A DNA stretch of 41,961 nt from Ichthyophonus hoferi (Eukaryota > Opisthokonta > Ichthyosporea > Ichthyophonida > Ichthyophonidae): NCBI GenBank assembly GCA_002751075.1, contig NAOQ01000120.1, positions 84,585 through 126,545 on the forward strand. The letters are read 5' to 3'. Position numbers and translations under genes: made by a program. Shown piece by piece: positions 25,501 to 38,200 of the stretch. Each line of letters opens with the position of its first letter. Within the stretch, counting starts at the first letter, position 1. The notes under the pieces were generated by a model. That model was not told the origin of the DNA, ran no database searches, and saw only the letters and a program-made list of their open reading frames with translations.

Positions 25501-25557
25501 AATCCTTTCATAGAATATCGTTATAAGGTATATAGTATTAAGATAAACGACGGGACC
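22550..25557. other. Long convergent intergenic region
   Basis: It lies between the microprotein gene (+) and the 3' end of WDR43 (-). It contains the TAGA microsatellite, a (TA)n run at about 22746-22767, and a GTTGCTATGG motif at 23995-24004. Otherwise it is AT-rich sequence with no exon I can recognise. Confidence 0.5.
22998..23320. repeat. (TAGA)n imperfect microsatellite
   Basis: About 320 bases of tagatagatagata units are interspersed with gacata and gatata variants. Reverse-strand open frames of over 100 codons here are repeat translations (Ile/Tyr/Leu/Ser), not genes. Confidence 0.95.
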
Positions 25558-28500
25558 TCAATCCTCCTCACTCTCCTCATCGTCATCTACATCCATATCC
25601 TGATCTTCGCTCAGGTCCTATAGGCAGAGCATAGAATATAGTTATAATTAGTTATTGGTGCTGTTTATCTATTTAAGTTAATATTAATTTTTAAAGTACC
25701 AATAGAACATTCTAAAACATACGCCAACCTCTTTTAACGACCGTAGATAAACAAAATGTAAACGAGAACAGGTATATATATATACTTACTGTATCTAATT
25801 ATGTTATCTAAATAATCATACCAAAATAATGATGTCTTTTTAGTGTTTTCTTATCCCAATTATATTGCCTAATAATATCATTATTCAACATATAATGTAT
25901 GCATTTCAAGTATTCGGGTATTTATGCAATAGGAAAATACCTTTAAAAGCACTATCCTCTTCCCTAATCTTGTTGTTTTACATGCACAGTAGTAATAATA
26001 TAATATAATATACTAGTAGCTACAGCACCGTAGTTGAGTACCTCTAAACCAACCCTACCCATACACTTGCCTCGTTATCGCTGTCTCTAAACATTTCCTC
26101 GTCCTCGTCCTCATCGCCTGATGACTCGGTGTCTATATAGACAAAAATATATTAGTCACTTACTATGATATACTCCTATACTACCTTAGTATCACGCAAA
26201 TAATTGTATTGATTACAAACCAAACGACAGAACTATACCTTATCTAGGGTAAGGTCTAAATTAGAAATATAAGGCAGAAATAATGATTGGCTACTGTCCT
26301 ATACACCAGGACAATTACATGATATTATTGGTTGTATATCTGCCATATGGACCCCAATATTGGGTTTCATTGGTGATATGGTATGTATATATACGTATGT
26401 ATTTTAAGAAATATGCCTAGGATACGAATGACAATTAATTATTCGAAAATTGAGTGGGTACTTCAACATAAAACATTTCATATCCCAATAATCTATAATT
26501 AATTAATTGGGTTAGTAAGATTCGTTAATACAAAGCTTACAATAATAGTTTTGATTGCAACCCATAAATAATCTTTAAAATTTAACAGTAGTTTTCATCA
26601 GACAACGCAGACTAACTCAAATAAAATATTTCCATATTGTTTTAAAAATTTACACCAGGAAATTACGTAGATTCAAAAAGAAAACCCATTATAAAATCTA
26701 TTTGCAATTAATGTCATATTTTATTTTTTCAAAAATTGAAAAACAGAGCAAAACATTACTTCTTATTGGTGTGAGAAACTGAATAGAATTATAAACACAG
26801 TAAATTTCAAAGCAAAACTAAAACTAATTGGAAGTATCTATTGGCCAACCTACCCTCTTCCTCGTATACTGCATCCGGGTTGACATTGACGTCATCAACA
26901 CCCTCAGTCTGGCCTCTCACAGTAACCTATTCATCCATTGGTTAATTAAAACTGATTAGCTATATATTCTTTAGTATTACCGTTGACAATTGGCTATGCA
27001 TCATCCTTCAGTGACCAATCATTCTATCCTCGATTTAATAAAATACACTCATATATACAGGCCTCATTATCTCCATCTACCAATACCTTTGTTTTGTATT
27101 AATTAAATATAAATTACCTTACTTTGGTACAATTAAAAAACACATCAACTCTAAGAAAAAACACTCATTGATAATCGGGGCAAAACGCGTACACTATATA
27201 GAATAATATATATGCCCAATGAATAAAGAAACATAAAAGCCTCCTAACTATATCCACCCACCCTTCTACTCAGCCTAGCCAAGGCCTTTCAAAAGAACAT
27301 AGTAACTACATAATGCAAGGTAACAGTATACACAAAATATTCATCAATTTTTTTAGAAAGGAGGTTTGGAGTGGTTGTTTGTCCCAGAAAATCAGTACTA
27401 CATCAAGTAAGAGCAGTCTGATATAGATTCTCCTTCATTAAATTTTACCTTTATTGCCCATAGATAACAAAAAAGTATTATATAAGCGGTACAATATTTC
27501 ATAATAACAATATACTACACTCTACAGTACAGTATTAGCTGTATGGTTATTACCTGAGAAAGAAGAAGGTCTAGGCGGCCATTAAGAGCCAGGAGCTTGC
27601 TAAAGACAGCCAGTCTACCATCTACTAGCTGATATAGGCCTCCTACAGTCTCGGGAAGATTGGGCACCTGAGTAATGTATGGGTTAGGATAGGGTATGCA
27701 TTATAATATAATATTAGAATTATCTAACCAATTACAATATACCATTAAATTAAGCTAACCACTTACATGATATAATTATAGTGGATGTGGTTACTTTCGA
27801 AAGGGATAAAGGAAGAGGGAGGAGAGGAACAAGAGGAAAGAGAGAGAATAGAATAGATACATTGAATGGATAGATAGCGTAGTGAGGCAAAACTAATAAA
27901 GAAAAGTCCAAGGAGAGGAAGTATTACCGTGACAAGATAACTGGTGTGAGTAAGTATCGTGTATTTCATCCAGGGCACTAACTGTAGGCCTGTATGTATG
28001 ATTAGTATGAGTGGTTAAAACCTAATTAATAAAATTCATAAAATTGCTATGTACCATCAATGACAAGAAGCTGGTCACCGAATTATCCAATGGTTGACAA
28101 CATGATTTTGATTAGAACACGTATTTGAGTAGTGTATATTTTTTTAAATAAATAATACCCTTGGATTACTGGTCTACCGCTTTTATTTATACACTAACAT
28201 TTATTTTAACACAATATAACAAAGCAATAGATCAAAAAGCCACTATAATTACCTAAAGTACCATACCATATACTAATATATATAAGACATTATACTACAC
28301 TAAACTATATTATACCACAACCAAGTATACTAAACATAGATGCCTACCTCTATTAGGGCGGGCCTGGAACTTCTCAATAAGGCATTTAAGAAAGGGAATC
28401 ACATGGGGTGCAGGTAGCCGCTTGACTGTGTTCTTAATCACTTGTTCAGTGCTGTTACCTAGTACTTCCTCAAGTAGTTGGTTGTCACCACTATGAAGAG

Positions 28501-31500
28501 CCTAAATGGAGCGGAGCAGTAGCAATAGGAGAGGAGAGGAGAGGAGGATAGTGGCATAGAAATGATGATTGGGAAGGTGTGAAGGTCGTTAGGGATGGTT
28601 TAAGTGTGGTTAGGGGATAGCAAAGGTGAATGCACATGGGTTGGCTACGGGATAAGGAGACAGGAGAGGCGTAGTGAGGAGAGGAGATGAAGGGCATATA
28701 TATATATATATATATATGGTAGTGTAGATATGTTATTAAGGTGCGGTTAGAGAGATAAAGAAAATCAGGAGAGAAAGAAACAGTTTAATAGTGTTTATTT
28801 GTTATAGCCGTATGATAGTGTCAAAGAATATAATATACATAGTTATGAAGCATAAACAGAATGTATTATATACATATAGGAGTAATGGAATACATAAAAG
28901 TCGTATGATTTTAAACATGGTAGCCAATGACAAAGAGTAAACAACTATACACAATCATGATTGGTCAGGAAATGTATTCATTTGTCAAGCACCAATGAGT
29001 GAGGAGGGAAATATACCTGAGCCAATAGTCTAGCCAAAGAGTCGGCCTTAGGGACCTTCTCCTCATCACCTTCACTTAGATCTATGTTACCTGTGGCAGC
29101 TGCCATTTGCTGCAGACGCTCCTCCAGAGTAGACTATATATAGGTAGGATAAACGGGACACACTTAATATGATTGGGTATTTAAATCATGAGAATAGTAG
29201 GCTTGAGCATTATAGGGAACCAATAATAATAATAACAACCAATACAAATAACAGTAAAAATAAAATAAATATATATAAAAATCCTTTAGAGATAGAAAAT
29301 ATATATTCAAACCAGCCATACATACAAATGGTCAATAGCAATGGATAATCCAACACATAAAAACCGAATACATGCTCCAATATTAATATTAGTAAATGAG
29401 CCTATCACTGGCTGCCTATGAAATATTAAATGTTACCTCAGAGGGATCGTATTTCTTCTTGGGTCGGTCGATCGTAGCAGATGACGTCATAACAGCGTCA
29501 CCAGCGCCAACCATTTTGACGTCACTGACATTATCACCCTTGACGCGCTTCTGCAGATATAGATGCATACACCATACCATTAGCATAGTTCATCTCTCTC
29601 CCTCTCTATCTATCTATACTTAGCATTATACTTGTTGCACTTTTACTTCGGCTTACTAATACTTCATCAACTGTAATTAATATAGTAAGGATATATATAT
29701 ATAGTCAATAGTAAGCAACCTTGGGTAGATGACAGAAAGAAAAACAAATTCAAAAAATACTTAAGAGTGGGACAAATGCTTATATAAGTGATATCCACAA
29801 CAATAAATAAATAAAACATAGTACAGGATAGATCAAATAAACATGAAGTTTTAACATTAGGCTGCAGCCAATCAAATACCTTCTCAGCTTCCTTATCCAT
29901 TAGTAGACCGCTCTGGGATTCTCTTTCGAGTACAATAGAACCCTTTAATTCTTGGTCATCTTCATCCATGATGTTCTGATTGGGCGGTTAAAAATTAAAA
30001 AGCCAATCACTGGAGTACATTAAATGTATAAAAGAAATAAACAACCCATGAAAGAAAAATGATTAAATCTGTCATTTTTACTATATAGAGGAGATATGAA
30101 ATGTATTTGAATATAGTAATAGTGTGTTTATACATATGTACATGTAATTCTAATAGTACAAAGCCAGCAGAAGTCATGTGATTGGAGGTAGTGTACATAT
30201 ATAACAATGTGTATTAATTTAGAATTGCATCCCTCCGCCAATCAGGCAACAAGGTTAGTAGTCAAAATGTTAAATGTATTTACTTATAATAGTAACTAAT
30301 TTAAATATATTATAAATAAGTAGAGTACTTTAAAAGACCATAATAGAGTCAATAAGAGATCAGATTTAAAAAGACGTACTATAATCTCAAAGGTAGGTTG
30401 AAGGGATGAGCCACGGGCCATAATGATCTGTATGTTAAAAATATAATGTCAGTAATTGATTGGTACATATCTATACATACCTAGCCCAGTCAAACACCTC
30501 TTTGTTTACCTATTGGTCGGAGATCATGGCGAAAACATCGGGTAAAATGGAGACCATTGGAGGGTCTCGACACGTAGTGGTTATGTATCATGCATGCATT
30601 ACTTTAATAAAACCATTAAAATAACACATATGTCACACAATAGTAAATTAAGGTATATTATGGTTAATATATATACAGAATATATAAGTTATATATCTAA
30701 TTATGGGCATTATAAGTAAGAGACACAGAAAGACATAGCAATTAGGCGATAAATTGTATACTATATTATACTATATTTCTGTATTATTTATTACTATTAC
30801 TTTATAATGTTATGATATGTTATGATATAACAAGATATAAAAGACAGCCAATCAATCAAGGAAACTACCTGTGGGGCAGAGGCTTCACCAGTGAAGGCAG
30901 CACCAATGATTGGCACTAGCGTTTTCTTGTCTTTCTTGCAGACCACTAGGATTGGGGGTAGGTTTGAGTGAATAAAGAGAAATTAAAATAATACATATAT
31001 ATATATATATATACTACATACAGTGCACTTTCTATTATATGCATGTATGTGTGGTTAATTTCTATAGATGTCTACAGGAGAAATATCAGAAACACAATAC
31101 AAGTGATACAACAATATATTAGTATTGAAATGGTTATGACTATAAATTTGTATATGTATGTATGTATGTATGTATGTATGGAAAAGTGGCAAAGGGGGCG
31201 TGGAAAAGTAAGAAGACAAACGACTTACCAGACACTGTAGATCCAGGGGCCAGAGGTTTCACTTTCTTGGCCGTCTTGGATTTCTCCACGTCTGGTTGCC
31301 AGATATGAAGCTGGCCAATCACATCTACAGCTAGAGTTCTGCAGACCTATAGGAGACCGACATATATAGATTAGACTACATTTTAAATCATGGCACCAAC
31401 CAATAACAATAGGGTCTTACAGTTTATAACTACACACTTGCATATGCACTAAATCGTGAGTCGTTATCTTGGCCGCATTGTATAATAAAACTTATTCATT

Positions 31501-33949
31501 GGACTATTATCACGGGCTGATGAATGTATAGAAGTATAGAGTAAGAAATAATTGGGTTTTGATAAAAGAATGAAATCCAGTTTGTGTTTAATCCTTTACT
31601 TAAACAATATTCATATATATAGATGCATATAACAGCATCATTAAATGATAATAGAACACTGAATAATGAAGAGATATGCACGTGGTATTCTAAATATGGA
31701 TACTACGTATACAAATCTACCTACCATTAGATATGATTGGATAGGGTGGTTTTATAGTGTTAATATCATACAATAAATATACACATACATATACCCATGC
31801 ATAATAGCAAACAACCATAAATAACCCCAATAAGTATTGGCTGTAAGATGTACACTATTAATCAATGATTACCTTCCAATGAGCAACGGCCATGACGATA
31901 GGCACCTGCTCCAGGGTCAATGCTGACGTAGGAATAATCTATTAGTACTCACCTTATATATATCTAGGGCCAACAGACAAGAACGTACTATGGGCTTCCT
32001 GAAATGGTTTATCTATTATCGTATATTAAAAGAATCCTATTGGACATGGATAACTCACACCAATCAGCAATATACACATTCCTATTGTACCAGTAAGTAT
32101 GCATATACATGACTACATATAATAAACAATGCCATCATCTACACATTACACACATGCCAAGGGTTGTAACTGGTTGCTATAGTAACACACATACTTGCAA
32201 TAGCTGTGGTCTTAGCCCCTTCCCCATAGGCCCACATATTTAAGAACCTATCCTCAGTTGCCATGGTAACAAAGGCATTTTCTCCAGGGGTCATCTGGAT
32301 ACCTCCAACGACATTCTCGTGGCCAGTATATTTCTATAATATATATATAAATTTAAATATTAGTTAACAAAGTCAATGAGGGAAAAGATGTCTGGTGGTA
32401 TAATTGTCGTATATGTATATGTATATGTATATGTACGAAGTACTATCATAGGTCCCAGTGCATACACGTTTCAGTACAAACATAAACAAAAAGGTAAGAG
32501 AGTAAGTAAAGGAATAGAATTATAAAGACGGTAGAGAGAGGTACGGTACTAGTATATAATAGATATATACATACATGTATGTATGTATGTGTAGAAGTAA
32601 ACCTTACCCTAACGATTTTCTTTGTCTCCAGGTCCCATAGCTTGATAGTACGACCAGCAGAGAGTAGGAAGGCGCCATCTCCGTTGAGTCTAAGGCTTTG
32701 CACAGAGTGGGTATCGCCCTTCCATTGACTATATGTAAACGTAGAAGGGAAGAGGGAGAGGGAGAGAGAAATTTGTGTGTATGTATGTATGTAGTTAATA
32801 CATAGTGCCAATAAATACCTATCTCCTTATAAGTAGCATATTATTAATTAAAAAATAACATCCAATGACATTTGACAGTTATTTTTTCTATATAGGTCAA
32901 AGGTCTCTCATTGGGCTAGATGACATAGATGATATTGATGTTATCCCATTAGCTGGCGGGTTATTCTTTATTCTCTCCCCCATCACATTCCACGTCCTCC
33001 CTCTCCCTCTCCTTCTCCCTCCCACACCTACCTAGTCAACAGTCCAGAGGCAATATCCCACTGCATAATCTGCTTATCAGTGGAGCAAGAATAGAGAGTC
33101 TTTCCATTGGGAGAGAAGGCCACATCATTCACTCTATCAGTATGCCCTGTTAAGACAGCTACCTCTGTGCCGCCAGTGAGACTGTATACCACAACCTTAC
33201 CAGTCTTGGTACCAAAGGCTACCATAGTAGAGGGACTTCTTTTGGCTACCTTTCCCTTCTTGCCCTAGGGTGAATGGGGTGTGAGTAGTGAGATAGAGAA
33301 AGAGAGAGGGAGAGACAAGAAAAAAGGAGAAAGTGTATGTGGTAATAATAGAAATATAAATAGAGAAAGGAATAGTAAGTACATAAAGGATGTGTGTTGG
33401 TTAGGTAGAGGTATGTTTATACTACCCTATATATGTTGCATGTTATAATATTAAAAAGGCTAATAGTGTACTTACCTATTAACATCATTTAATGAATATA
33501 TATAACTATGTAAGTATGGTATTATGTGTGCCAAATTACTGTGTACAACAGAATCTCGCATTGAAATTTTGAATTTTTAAAATTTTAAACAAGCAAGAAC
33601 ATTGAATATGATGCTTTAATATGTAACAAAATAGGGGATGATATACACTGTAAAAAAAAACATAGAAATAAAGAGCTCTACAATCATATATGGTACTAAA
33701 CACATCAAAAAAAAAACAAAAAAAAAACATGTAACATATGAAAGCAAACTCTCTTCCCCTATACCAATAAATAATCAATACCTGGGCAGACCCCCAAGCT
33801 AAACAAGTGAAGGTATCGGCAAGATGTGTGGGTGAAGTGTACTGTTGCCTAAGGTTACCAGTGGCGGTCTCCCACACTTTAAGCCTTCCATCTCCTGAGA
33901 TGGTCGCATACAAGTCCCCGCTAGGATCGAAACTACCTCTAACTTCCAT
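25558..33949 (-). CDS. WDR43: WD repeat protein 43 (UTP5 homologue)
   Basis: Seventeen minus-strand exons join in phase to 601 residues: 33949-33782, 33264-33032, 32728-32608, 32333-32195, 31922-31873, 31346-31229, 30945-30869, 30427-30380, 29975-29880, 29550-29437, 29133-29017, 28501-28348, 27989-27928, 27667-27554, 26926-26854, 26132-26071, 25617-25558. WDR43/UTP5 belongs to the nucleolar t-UTP part of the SSU processome for pre-rRNA. WD40 repeats span about residues 1-320 ([58 protein letters not shown]). The Utp12 domain spans about 415-537 ([35 protein letters not shown]). The tail is highly acidic. The start is in good context (aaaATGG). An acceptor-like catacag 15 bases upstream suggests a 5' UTR intron. 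Intron 16 has a GC donor. Human WDR43 is 677 residues. Confidence 0.96.
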
Positions 33950-35216
33950 TTTATCTGCTTGTTGACTGTATGATTAATATTATAAGTGAAGGTGAGGGAC
34001 GGAGAGGAAATAAAGATAAATATGAGGCTATATGTGCGATATGAATACGGTAGTGTATGAGTGTGTATGTCTTTGTGGTGGTCTGTTATCATATGTGTAT
34101 ATGGTGGTGTCTGTGTATGGATCTATAAGGTAAGATAGGACTGTAGATATGTGGTATTCAGGATATATGACGCCTTGATTGCTGTGAAATGTTTCTAAGA
34201 ACAAGAAATAGTAAGTGAACCTATAACGTATAGTTGACAATAATATATATATACACACTCACATATTGCCTCTTTCTCCATTTAGAAAACATATCAATAA
34301 CCAAACGAACTCCAAGTATATGCTTCTCACAAGCAATACTCAAAATAATTCCTTTATATATATATATATACTTATGTAGCTCTTTATACACAGAAACATG
34401 GGTAATTAGCATCTACTAATAGCAAAATACATACGCAAAAGCCTTCAACACTTACAAGATAATAAACCTTAATAGAAATAATAAAGTTCCTAGTAAAACG
34501 TATACCAACTTGTATACGACACCTACTACTACATAGGACGCTATACCCTATAAAGAGCCTGCAGGGATATACACGTGCGGTTAGATTAATCTAATCACTG
34601 TTATTTTACTGCATTTTACTAGCCAATACTCTCGGAGATTGATAGATTAATCTATTGGCCTTTAATTATCTTTATGGTTATTATTATTGGATGTATATGT
34701 AAGTATGTAAGTGTTTTTTTATTGAATTAGTCTAGAAGAACAATGTTAATACATTATCAGTTTTCATTTTAATGTTTTTTTTAAAAAACTTATAATATAA
34801 TAATAATAATAAATTATATAAATATATTTTTTTTCTGATTTTATTGCGAATGTACTTGAATTTTATATTAATTGTAAATCTCATTTGATTGATGATTATC
34901 AATCTACAATCCGGTAATTACTTCAGCCAATCCCATATTTCATACTGAAATAGTAATTAAATATTACTTGACCAACACGTTTATAGCCAATAATCCATTA
35001 GACCGATCCACGTCAATTAAACCAGTCTGCAGTAATCCGAGCCAGTTTGTAATCGAATCGTAAATAGTACTAAAAGAATCGAATCGACCCAATTATACAA
35101 CAACTAAATTATCTGTCACAACTATACATCAATACCAACATAATACCTATATCGTATTATCTTTTATCATACTATACCCCTATACCTTATTATAGTTTCT
35201 CTTTGTCTATTTTAAC
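33950..35216. promoter_or_regulatory. Divergent WDR43/PSMB1 promoter region
   Basis: The two start codons point away from each other across 1267 bases, part of which may be a WDR43 5' UTR intron. Visible candidate sites are a CACGTG E-box at 34572-34577 and two 14-bp perfect palindromes, TTAGATTAATCTAA at 34581-34594 and ATAGATTAATCTAT at 34642-34655. Their shared AGATTAATCT core holds paired TAATC/T homeodomain-type half-sites. CCAAT occurs nearby (34623). Function is inferred from position and motif only. Confidence 0.6.
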
Positions 35217-38200
35217 ATGGATAATTCCTTCATGTTCTCCAATACCCAGTTGCCTGTGGGTATTCGCTCAGGCCTCCCTGAAGCTCCACATGCTGCAGCC
35301 AAAAATGGACCCATGCAGCACCAATTCAATCCCTACTCCGACAACGGAGGGTAAGCCTCGTCTTATTCTCATGTTTATATATTTTTTTCTTCGAGGATCT
35401 AGAGGTGTCGGCGTTATCCCTTTTTTTTTAAAAAAAAATTCTTATTGCTATTACTTGTACTGCTTTTCTATGCTATGATTTTCCTGCGATTTGCTTCACT
35501 TCAATTTTTTATTTTCTTTTCCATTTGAATATTGTTAATCACATTTGACGGTGTTGTAGACACTTGTATAAATAGATATTTAATACAACCAGGTATCTTT
35601 TTAAAAAAATTCCTCTATTATTCTGTCTTTAACCATTCCTTTGGTGCGCCTATGGAGTTTTCTTTCATCACTATTCCCTCTCTCCCCTCCATCACATATC
35701 CTTCCTGCTTTTCATTTTGTTTTCTACCCCTTTTCCCTCTCTTGGTTCTTTTATTTTTCTTCTCAAATACTCTCTTCCTCTCACAGCATCTCCAACTCTC
35801 TTATATCCGTCTACCTCCACTCTATATGCCCTCCCTCCCTTACCAACATACTCTGTTTCATTCTCTATAACTCTATGCTTTTCTGAAACATACTTTTATA
35901 TTATTACTCTATTTTACACTAACTATTATACACTATACTTCTACCAGACATATTGTGTTAAAGATCGCAGTATCCTTCTGATAATCACATTAATTCTTTA
36001 TTAATGCCTCTAATAATTGCTATACATTTCCATATTTTTATTTTTGCTTTATGATTGGTTTATATGCATATTTTAAATTAGAGGCCAATTATCCCCTCTT
36101 AAATAAAATAAAACATTACAGTCAAGTTGATAACTCAATGAATTCGTTTATTTCTCTAGATATATATATATATACATATATATGCACCCTATCCTATATA
36201 TTCCTTCTAATGCTAGCCCTATACCCGTACCTATAGAACCATCCTTGGTATTGCCGGTGACGATTTTGCTGTGCTTGCAGCTGACACTAGATTAAGTGAA
36301 GGATATTCCATCCACTCCAGAGACTGCTCTAAGCTGATGAAGATGTATGGTGTTACCCCATTAAATTACACCTACACATAGATGCTTTAACATCCCTGCT
36401 CTTTATCTATATCTATGTGTCTTTCTCTCCCTCTCCCTTTCTCTTTCCTATCATATATTTAATTCATTCCTGGCCTCTTGTCGTAGTGATTGGCTAGTTA
36501 ATCTTCAATCTTCAATTTTATTGCGCATTTTTTATCACTATTTGGGATTCAATTGTCATCCTATTATTTTATTTTTATCTCATTTTGTTATTGGTCAAGT
36601 TATAACTGCGATGAAGATATCTACCAATAGTAAATAGCCATTATATTTTACACTCTTCTACCATTTGTCCTAGACGTGAGTATTTCTTGTAGGAACAACT
36701 CCAAATATACAGGCCAATAATGAAGAGGTGTATAAGAATGAAATAAAGGTATAGAAGGAGAGATATGCACCAATTAGAAAGCTGTTAAGTAAGAGTGATT
36801 GATAAGTTTAAGATGTTCTAATTAACAATTTATTTCCTTCAGGACCAGTAAGACGGTGTTGGCTTCAGCTGGTTTCCATGGTGATTGCCTAACCCTGAAA
36901 AAGAATCTTGATTGGAAACTTACGGTATGTTGATAGCTTTTTATTGGTTGTTCGGTTTTATATGCTTTTTTTTGTGTCTTTAATTGGCTTGTGGGTTGAC
37001 TAGATCTTAACTCTATCTATATAAAGGTTTTATTTTTTCTTCTTTGTTTCTTTTACATTCTCTTTTGTATGCATAGTTGTTTTCTTTAGTATCTACTTGG
37101 GTCTCGCTCGTGCCTATGCATACAACTATATTCGTACCTTCCTCCTCTAGCAAATAACGTGCATGGATAGGTATGAGTTTAATACAACCATCTGGATATT
37201 GATTGGTATATCGCTAGATATAATATATATATATATATATAACAAGTGAGCAAGATATGTATAAAACTTTACCTACTTTACCTACCTATCCACTGACCAA
37301 TAAGGATGTTATACATGTATCCATATTTAGACATATAAGCACGACCACCAAACAGAGATGAGCAACACGGCCATCGCCCAGATGCTTTCCACTATGCTTT
37401 ACTATAAGCGATTCTTCCCGTTCTATGCCTACAATATTCTGGCTGGTCTGGATGAAGAGGGTAAGGGGATAGGAGGGGGTTGGTTGGAATATTACTGCTT
37501 CTTTATTATTGGCTTATTTAAGTTTTAGTTTTAGATTTTATGGTTGTTGTGATTGGTCTACTACTTTTTTCTCCCTTCTGTACTTGCATATAATGTTTTA
37601 ATGTTGGTAGTTTATTTTTATTCCTAACATAAATCAAAAACATATCATATCTCTATACAAAAGAGAATGTATGGGCTAAAAGATGAAGTGAATATGCATT
37701 GACCAATACGACCCTGCAGTAATATAGTATCTAATTATAGTAAAAATAACAATAACTATAGTTAACATACATACGTGTATCTAATGTATGTATGTATCTA
37801 CCTATCTATCTATGCAGGTAAGGGTGCAGTGTTTAGCTATGATCCCGTAGGATCATATGAGAGAGAGACGTACAGGGCTGGTGGATCAGGAGCTAGTCTA
37901 CTACAAGTTCTGTTAGATAGCGAGGTGAGCATGGGATAGATAGGCTGTATACTTGTATACATATCCACCTAGCTAATCGAGGATGCCGGCGATATTTAGC
38001 CTTATAATATAGCATTATTAGTGGATATTAAAATTTTATTTATTGTTAAATTATGTTATGGCTTATATTGTCATGGGTTATATTATATGGGTGTGCTTTT
38101 CATTCACGATGGTATTGTGTGATATGCTATAATATGTTATAAGCTATTATAATACAATATAACCCAATATAATGTAATCTAATATTACCTATTCTTTCCA

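Noticed and set aside
25618-33781. Intronic box C/D snoRNAs in WDR43, expected in ribosome-biogenesis genes
   Set aside because: TGATGA-like C boxes were seen (for example near 26594, minus strand), but none had a CTGA D box and terminal stem at suitable spacing.
37065-37131. Small inverted repeat around ttgtatgcatag in a PSMB1 intron
   Set aside because: Arms of about 12 bp with a long loop are expected by chance in AT-rich DNA.
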